Below are positions 6,938-10,474 of a DNA stretch of 10,474 nucleotides, one piece after another. Every line of letters starts with the position of its first letter. The stretch's first letter is position 1. The notes under the pieces were generated by a model that was given only the letters and a program-made list of their open reading frames with translations, was not told where the DNA came from and searched no databases. Source of the DNA: Proteobacteria bacterium UBA7447 (GTDB taxonomy: Bacteria; Pseudomonadota; Gammaproteobacteria; Arenicellales; UBA868); assembly GCA_002477475.1 (NCBI GenBank), contig DLPX01000014.1:1-10474 (forward strand), written 5' to 3'. Made by a program: the position numbers and the translations under genes.

Positions 6938-7709
6938 GATAGGGACTGTCGGGATAGTTAAGTTTCAATACCCGAAGCGCATCGCTATGGAGTTCCTCAA
7001 GACCCATTCGGGCATAAGCCTTGATCATGATGCCCAGAGCGTCTTCCACCGCGGAGGAAGTCCGATAGGTCTCAAGTACTGACCTCGCCCGGTTAGCGGC
7101 AGCAACGTCCGCACCCATTGCGTAGTAATACCGCGCGACCTCGACTTCATGGGTTGCGAGTACATTGATGATGTAAATCAGTCGCCTTCGGGTATCCGGC
7201 GCATAGCGACTGTCGGGAAAGCGACTGATAAGCTCCTGATAGGCCACGAAGGCTTCACGCACCGGGCCAATGTCATTGTTGGCCGGGTTATACCCTGACA
7301 AGGAGTCGAACAGGCTGTCAGGGGGTTCAAACAGGGCAAGCCCCTTGAGATAGAAAGCATAATCCACATTTGGGTGGGTCGGATGCATCTGAATAAATCG
7401 ATCCGCGGCAGCGACGGTGAGTGCCGGCTCACTGTTCTTGAAATAGGCATAAGCCGAATCCAGCTGGGCCTGTTCGGCAATGCGGCCGTAGGGGAAACGG
7501 CCGAGCAGTTTTTTGTAGGTGTCGATGGCGCCGACCCAGTCCCCCGAGGCCATCTGTTTTTGGCCGACGCTGAGAAATCGCTCCGCTGTCCAGCCTGCCG
7601 TCTCGTCTTTTTCTTCGAGGATCGCACAGCCGCTTGTCAGCATCACTGCGAACAGCAGTACTCCGGACCATATGAGACGCTGGGTGTTCAAGACTGAGGG
7701 GTTAAGCAT
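6930..7709 (-). CDS. bamD: Outer-membrane assembly lipoprotein BamD
   Basis: A 259-residue lipoprotein of the BAM complex, which folds beta-barrel proteins into the outer membrane; BamD is an essential TPR-rich component that contacts BamA. The N-terminus is a type II signal: an n-region ending in Arg11, hydrophobic 12-24, and a lipobox TSGC with lipidated Cys28. Ala at +2 is compatible with outer-membrane sorting. TPR-like repeats follow: AERFLSVGQKQMASGDWVGA (42-61), YKKLLGRFPYG, the second and third units around 80-165 (DYAFYLKGLALFE, then AFVAYQELISRFPDSRYAPD), and a C-terminal pair near 185-255. E. coli BamD has 245 residues. It is divergent from rluD-pgeF, as in E. coli. ATG 7709 follows a perfect TATAAT by 8 bases, with no Shine-Dalgarno, so its transcript may lack a leader. 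Confidence 0.95.
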   Translation of the reverse strand: MLNPSVLNTQRLIWSGVLLFAVMLTSGCAILEEKDETAGWTAERFLSVGQKQMASGDWVGAIDTYKKLLGRFPYGRIAEQAQLDSAYAYFKNSEPALTVAAADRFIQMHPTHPNVDYAFYLKGLALFEPPDSLFDSLSGYNPANNDIGPVREAFVAYQELISRFPDSRYAPDTRRRLIYIINVLATHEVEVARYYYAMGADVAAANRARSVLETYRTSSAVEDALGIMIKAYARMGLEELHSDALRVLKLNYPDSPYLN

Positions 7710-7716
7710 AAGGCGC

Positions 7717-7725
7717 TATTATACT
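7717..7725. promoter_or_regulatory. Strand-symmetric -10 element between bamD and rluD
   Basis: The 9 bases TATTATACT hold TATACT (7720-7725) and TATTAT (7717-7722) on the + strand and a perfect TATAAT (7723-7718) on the - strand. They lie in the 46 bp between the divergent bamD (7709) and rluD (7756) starts. A + strand start near 7732 would give rluD a leader of about 24 bases; a - strand start near 7711 would give bamD almost no leader. No good -35 is seen for either direction at 16-18 bp. Confidence 0.5.
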
Positions 7726-7755
7726 TTCGCTCACCGGGCAACGAAGATAACGATC

Positions 7756-8727
7756 GTGACACTTGAAGAGGCCAGTGATGAAGTCCTGATGGCGACGATA
7801 TCTGAAGCGTCGTCAGGGGAGCGGCTTGATAAAGTGTTGCCTCAGATTTTCCCGCCTTATTCGCGGTCTCAGCTGCAGGCTTGGCTCAAAGAAGGCCGTG
7901 TGACATTGGACGGCAGTACCCCGGCCGGACGACTCATGGTTTATGGCGGTGAGGTCGTATCTCTCGAAATGCCGCCCCTGCCGGTCCTGGACTGGCTACC
8001 GGAGCCGATCCCCATCCCAGTGGTTTATGAGGACTCTGATATAGCGGTCATCGATAAGCCGGCAGGGTGGGTAGTGCATCCCGGCGCTGGAAACCCCTCC
8101 GGGACATTGGCGAATGCTCTGCTGCACCGGTTTCCGCAGGTAACCGGATTGCCTCGTGCCGGCATTGTGCATCGTTTGGATAAGGACACGAGCGGGTTGT
8201 TGGTGGTCGCGCTCACTGAGGCTGCGCGCACGGAACTGATTCGGGCGCTTGAGGCACGTGATATCAAACGAGAATATCTTGCCGTCGTGAACGGTTGCCC
8301 GATCACCGGCGGCATGGTGGATGCGCCTATCGGACGTCATCCAAAGAATCGTCTTAAGATGGCAGTGACTGAGCGGGGCAGACCGGCGCTTACCGACTAT
8401 CGTGTGAAAGAGCGATTCCGGGGGCATGGGCTTCTCGCTGTCAGCCTGCAGACGGGTCGCACCCACCAGATCCGCGTGCATATGTCGCATGTGGGCTTTC
8501 CACTGGTGGGTGATCCTCTCTACGGCGGCCGTCTTCAGTTGCCGCCGAAACCGGATGCGAAGCTCATCACCGCGCTCGAGCAGTTTTCCCGTCAGGCGCT
8601 TCACGCTCGGGCGCTCGCGCTGCATCATCCGGTGACCCAAGAGGCGCTCGGATGGGAAAGCTCCGTGCCGGCAGATCTGACCGAGTTGCTCAAGACCCTG
8701 GCGACTGACTCGGAATCCCAGCGTTGA
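7756..8727 (+). CDS. rluD: 23S rRNA pseudouridine(1911/1915/1917) synthase RluD
   Basis: A 323-residue RsuA/RluA-family enzyme that converts three uridines in helix 69 of 23S rRNA to pseudouridine, supporting ribosome assembly. An S4 RNA-binding domain is at about 21-63 (GERLDKVLPQIFPPYSRSQL). The catalytic domain follows with VYEDSDIAVIDKPAGWVVHP, PRAGIVHRLDKDTSGLLVVA carrying the catalytic Asp142, REYLAVVNG, and the C-terminal GRTHQIRVHM, HVGFPLVGDPLYGG and RQALHA. These match RluD better than RluA or RluC, with PYSRSQLQAWL, GAGNPSGT and PLYGG. The start is uncertain: GTG 7756 gives an N-terminus about as long as that of E. coli RluD, while ATG 7789 would lose 11 residues; neither has a good Shine-Dalgarno (GAAG at 9 and 5 nt). 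Divergent bamD upstream and pgeF downstream, overlapping the stop, reproduce the enterobacterial arrangement. Confidence 0.94.
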   Translation: MTLEEASDEVLMATISEASSGERLDKVLPQIFPPYSRSQLQAWLKEGRVTLDGSTPAGRLMVYGGEVVSLEMPPLPVLDWLPEPIPIPVVYEDSDIAVIDKPAGWVVHPGAGNPSGTLANALLHRFPQVTGLPRAGIVHRLDKDTSGLLVVALTEAARTELIRALEARDIKREYLAVVNGCPITGGMVDAPIGRHPKNRLKMAVTERGRPALTDYRVKERFRGHGLLAVSLQTGRTHQIRVHMSHVGFPLVGDPLYGGRLQLPPKPDAKLITALEQFSRQALHARALALHHPVTQEALGWESSVPADLTELLKTLATDSESQR

Positions 8728-9473
8728 GCGGATCACCGTTGAGGTGGGTCGAGCCGGATTGGCCGGCACCGTCTCACGTTCATGCCCTGACCACAGAGCG
8801 AGGCGCATCCCAGCCGGACGATCCTTATGACGGCTTCAACTTTGCCGATTACGTTGCCGATGTGCCGGAAAAAGTTGAGGCGAATCGTGAAACCCTGGCT
8901 AACGCGTTAGGTTTGACCTGCCTGCCGGTGTGGCTCGACCAGCAGCATGGCACAACGATACTGAGTCTGGACGAGCCAGGGAGTCGGTCGGGCAGAACGG
9001 CTGACGGCAGCGTGACACGGGCAGGGGAAGCTGTCTGTGCCGTTCTGAGCGCTGATTGTGCGCCTGTGTTTCTCAGTGATCGGCAAGGAAGTTTTGTGGC
9101 GTTGTTGCACGTGGGCTGGCGTGGGCTGTCAGAGGGGATCATCGAGTCTGGCTTGGCCACAATTTCCAGTAGTGTGGGGGAGGTCATCTCCTGGGTCGGA
9201 CCTACCATCAGCCAGGAATATTTTGAGATTGGTCACGATGTGAGATGCCGACTGATCGAAAATGATGCCTCGGACGAGCATTTCGTTGCGCCAAGTGGAG
9301 CGCGTTACTTTGCGGATCTGCCCGGCCTTATCGTGGCTCGGCTGTCGCGGGCCGGTGTCGACTATGCGCGAGCAAGCGAGGAGTGCACTTATGGTGATAA
9401 TGGTCGCTGGTTTTCCTATCGGCGACAGGGGTTATGCGGAAGGATGACTTCTCTGATTTGGATGAAACGCTGA
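8724..9473 (+). CDS. pgeF: PgeF/YfiH: peptidoglycan editing factor, copper/zinc-binding purine-nucleoside enzyme
   Basis: A 249-residue protein of the multicopper-like 'laccase domain' family (DUF152, YfiH). E. coli PgeF removes wrongly built UDP-MurNAc-L-Ser; homologues act as purine nucleoside phosphorylases or adenosine deaminases. Metal-ligand motifs are present: His75 (QQHGT), Cys112 (SADCAP) and His129 (HVGWRGL). Also seen are EPDWPAPSHVHALTTERGA (10-28), WVGPTIS (157-163), Cys221 in EECTYG, and FSYRRQGLCGRM (230-241). In many relatives the first motif reads QVHG. The start is uncertain: TTG 8724 overlaps the rluD stop as TTGA, while TTG 8739 gives a more usual length (244 residues) with a weak GAGCGGA upstream; both are non-AUG. 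It is co-transcribed with rluD, as in E. coli, where clpB follows; here a terminator and a rhodanese follow instead. Confidence 0.92.
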   Translation: MSGSPLRWVEPDWPAPSHVHALTTERGASQPDDPYDGFNFADYVADVPEKVEANRETLANALGLTCLPVWLDQQHGTTILSLDEPGSRSGRTADGSVTRAGEAVCAVLSADCAPVFLSDRQGSFVALLHVGWRGLSEGIIESGLATISSSVGEVISWVGPTISQEYFEIGHDVRCRLIENDASDEHFVAPSGARYFADLPGLIVARLSRAGVDYARASEECTYGDNGRWFSYRRQGLCGRMTSLIWMKR

Positions 9474-9477
9474 GGCG

Positions 9478-9509
9478 AAAAAAAAGCGGGGCAAAGCCCC
9501 GCTTTTTTT
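9478..9509. terminator. Strong bidirectional Rho-independent terminator
   Basis: A perfect 7-bp GC stem (GCGGGGC 9486-9492 with GCCCCGC 9496-9502), a 3-base AAA loop, eight A before it (9478-9485) and seven T after it. Read on either strand it is a stem followed by a U-tract. It lies 4 bases after the pgeF stop and 19 bases beyond the rhodanese stop, so it ends both convergent transcripts. This is the clearest regulatory element of the window. Confidence 0.97.
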
Positions 9510-9528
9510 AAAGGCTCAACCGTGATAC

Positions 9529-10182
9529 TTACGGTTTGGCAGTGCTCAGGCCGAGGATTTCCCAGTCCTGCATGCCGCCGCGGTACCACTTGATCTTGTG
9601 TGCGGGGTAACCGAATTTCAGCAGGTTTTTGATGTTGTTCGGAGATTGGCCGCACCACATGCCGTTGCAGAACATCACGGCGGTTTTGGCGTTGGTGAAG
9701 TCAAACAGACCTTCGCTTTCGGAAACATTGAAGACGTCCTGCATGATCTCCGCAATCTCGATCGGGGAGGCGCCTTTTGCCGGATTTAATTTGGTCCAGG
9801 GCACGTTGATGGCGCTCGGGATGGTGCCCTTGGCAACCCAATCCGGGGTGCGGGAGTCAACCACGATGATTGATGAATCGCCGTCGCTCATCATCTTGGC
9901 ATAGTGAATCATTTCACGTTCTGCGATCGTTTCAACACCCGGGGCCAAAACAGCGGGCTGGATGCAAAACGGCGGGCAAGGACGCGAGGTCTTGGCAAAA
10001 GCCGGGTTTACTGTGTTCTTGTTGTCCTGATTACGGGTAATGTCCGTGGCTGAGCCGTTATGCATGACGGTCACTGCCATGGTGTCACCCGTAATTCCGA
10101 CAGGCTTATCAGCCTGTGCACCTAGGGGCAATAACAACGCAAGCCCTAATGTCCCGGCGGTCAATAATTTCAGATTTCTCAT
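9529..10182 (-). CDS. Exported rhodanese-domain protein with extra cysteine motifs
   Basis: A 217-residue periplasmic protein. ATG 10182 is chosen because AAGGAG lies 7 nt upstream; longer in-frame starts exist but lack one. Residues 1-24 are a Sec signal peptide (MRNLKLL, hydrophobic LGLALLLPLG, cleavage at AQA-D). A linker of about 40 residues leads to CPPFC (69-73) in SRPCPPFCIQP, then a rhodanese domain: VVDSRTP (107-113), IPSAINVPW (121-129), the active-site loop FCNGMWCGQSP (171-181) with presumed catalytic Cys172 and a second Cys177, and YRGGMQDW (200-207). Rhodaneses carry sulfur as a persulfide on the catalytic Cys. The four-cysteine set suggests a redox or sulfur-relay role, and I recall similar CPPFC rhodaneses in sulfur-oxidising gammaproteobacteria, so sulfur handling is my inference. 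A cysteine-rich small gene sits 77 bp upstream on the same strand, and the shared terminator follows. Confidence 0.88.
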   Translation of the reverse strand: MRNLKLLTAGTLGLALLLPLGAQADKPVGITGDTMAVTVMHNGSATDITRNQDNKNTVNPAFAKTSRPCPPFCIQPAVLAPGVETIAEREMIHYAKMMSDGDSSIIVVDSRTPDWVAKGTIPSAINVPWTKLNPAKGASPIEIAEIMQDVFNVSESEGLFDFTNAKTAVMFCNGMWCGQSPNNIKNLLKFGYPAHKIKWYRGGMQDWEILGLSTAKP

Positions 10183-10205
10183 AGTCACTCTCCTTTCGTG
10201 TTGGT

Positions 10206-10230
10206 CTGTTAGTTGTTCTGTTCGCCTGTT
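10206..10230 (-). repeat. Three AACAG copies in the rhodanese leader
   Basis: On the - strand AACAG occurs three times (10230-10226, 10222-10218, 10210-10206) in an A/C-rich stretch that ends in the AAGGAG ribosome site. Starts are 8 and 12 bases apart. The leader shows no obvious hairpin, so it may favour translation by staying unfolded; chance is a fair explanation. Confidence 0.2.
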
Positions 10231-10259
10231 AATCATTGGTAATGGTTGAGATATCAGCA

Positions 10260-10439
10260 TCAGTCACACTCCGGTTCCTGACAAATCTCGGCATCCGGGT
10301 TGCTTTCGCACCAGGTAGCACACGCATTCATATTAGCTTCACACCAAGCATCCGCGTCGCCGTCAGTGGGTGGACTTTGTGCAATTGCGACCGATGTCCC
10401 TAGAAGAATACCTGCCACAATAACCAGAAATTGTCTCAT
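10260..10439 (-). CDS. Small exported cysteine-rich acidic protein (59 residues)
   Basis: An open frame from ATG 10439 to TGA 10262-10260. Residues 1-20 look like a Sec signal peptide (Arg2, hydrophobic LVIVAGILLGTSV, cleavage at AIA-Q). The mature 39 residues are acidic with five Cys (33, 40, 44, 53, 58), and show a loose duplication: AWCEANMNAC then TWCESNPDAEIC. An odd number of cysteines leaves at least one unpaired, so a free thiol or metal or persulfide site is possible. GAGG (10445-10442) is only 2 nt from the ATG; GGAG (10453-10450) is 10 nt away. It lies 77 bp upstream of the exported rhodanese on the same strand, so a shared transcript is likely. I do not recognise the family. Signal peptide plus ordered cysteines make it more than a chance frame, but protein evidence is absent. 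Confidence 0.7.
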   Translation of the reverse strand: MRQFLVIVAGILLGTSVAIAQSPPTDGDADAWCEANMNACATWCESNPDAEICQEPECD

Positions 10440-10460
10440 TGCCTCAAGTCTCCAACAACT

Positions 10461-10466
10461 GTTATA
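10461..10466 (-). promoter_or_regulatory. Possible -10 element for the small-protein/rhodanese unit
   Basis: TATAAC on the - strand (10466-10461) matches the sigma70 -10 at five of six bases and lies 21 bases before the ATG at 10439. The matching -35 would fall beyond the window edge, so only half of the promoter can be judged. Confidence 0.3.
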
Positions 10467-10474
10467 CCTACATA

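Noticed and set aside
7996..8808. Open frame of 270 codons on the - strand, antisense to rluD and the start of pgeF
   Set aside because: rluD is clear on the + strand with family motifs over its full length. The antisense translation has no recognisable domain and an arginine/proline/histidine-rich composition typical of shadow frames.
1..10474. CRISPR array, tRNA, rRNA, insertion sequence, prophage or toxin-antitoxin module
   Set aside because: No spaced direct repeats, cloverleaf, transposase motif, terminal inverted repeats or paired small regulatory genes were seen on reading both strands.

Overview
The window is a stretch of gammaproteobacterial chromosome, mostly housekeeping genes with an ordinary look. 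The evidence for the lineage is the divergent bamD / rluD-pgeF arrangement, which matches E. coli and relatives, the adjacent aat and bpt genes of the bacterial N-degron pathway, and protein sequences of proteobacterial type throughout. The rhodanese at the right end resembles those I associate with sulfur-oxidising gammaproteobacteria, but the species cannot be named from this sequence.

Layout from left to right. Positions 1-1717 (+ strand) hold the 3' end of a polyphosphate kinase gene and a short exopolyphosphatase of the Ppx/GppA family, a synthesis/degradation pair for polyphosphate. Positions 1764-5318 (- strand) hold a tight four-gene operon, read right to left: a FemAB-like acyltransferase, aat, bpt, and an MBL-fold hydrolase with a LACTB2-like C-terminus. 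The gaps are 12 bp, a 4-bp overlap and about 10 bp. Positions 5324-6937 (+) hold nadE, the glutamine-dependent NAD+ synthetase; its start codon lies only 5 bp from that of the divergent acyltransferase. It converges on bamD (6930-7709, -), the outer-membrane assembly lipoprotein, with an 8-bp overlap of 3' ends. bamD diverges from rluD-pgeF (7756-9473, +), a 23S rRNA pseudouridine synthase and a purine-nucleoside / cell-wall-precursor editing enzyme, which overlap by 3 bases. A very strong two-way intrinsic terminator (9478-9509) separates pgeF from the last unit. That unit (9529-10439, -) holds an exported rhodanese with extra cysteine motifs and, upstream of it, a 59-codon gene for an exported, acidic, cysteine-rich peptide.

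Where the genes connect: Aat and Bpt put leucine (or phenylalanine) on N-termini as degradation marks, though no clpS or clpA is in view. BamD, RluD and PgeF serve the envelope, the ribosome and nucleoside/cell-wall quality control, and are probably together by conserved synteny rather than a shared pathway.

I see no CRISPR array, transposon, tRNA, rRNA or phage. The best candidates for something undescribed are the small cysteine-rich exported protein next to the rhodanese, a 14-bp perfect palindrome at the acyltransferase/nadE divergence, and a strand-symmetric -10 element between bamD and rluD. Several starts are non-AUG (TTG or GTG) and a few are supported only by spacing and homology.
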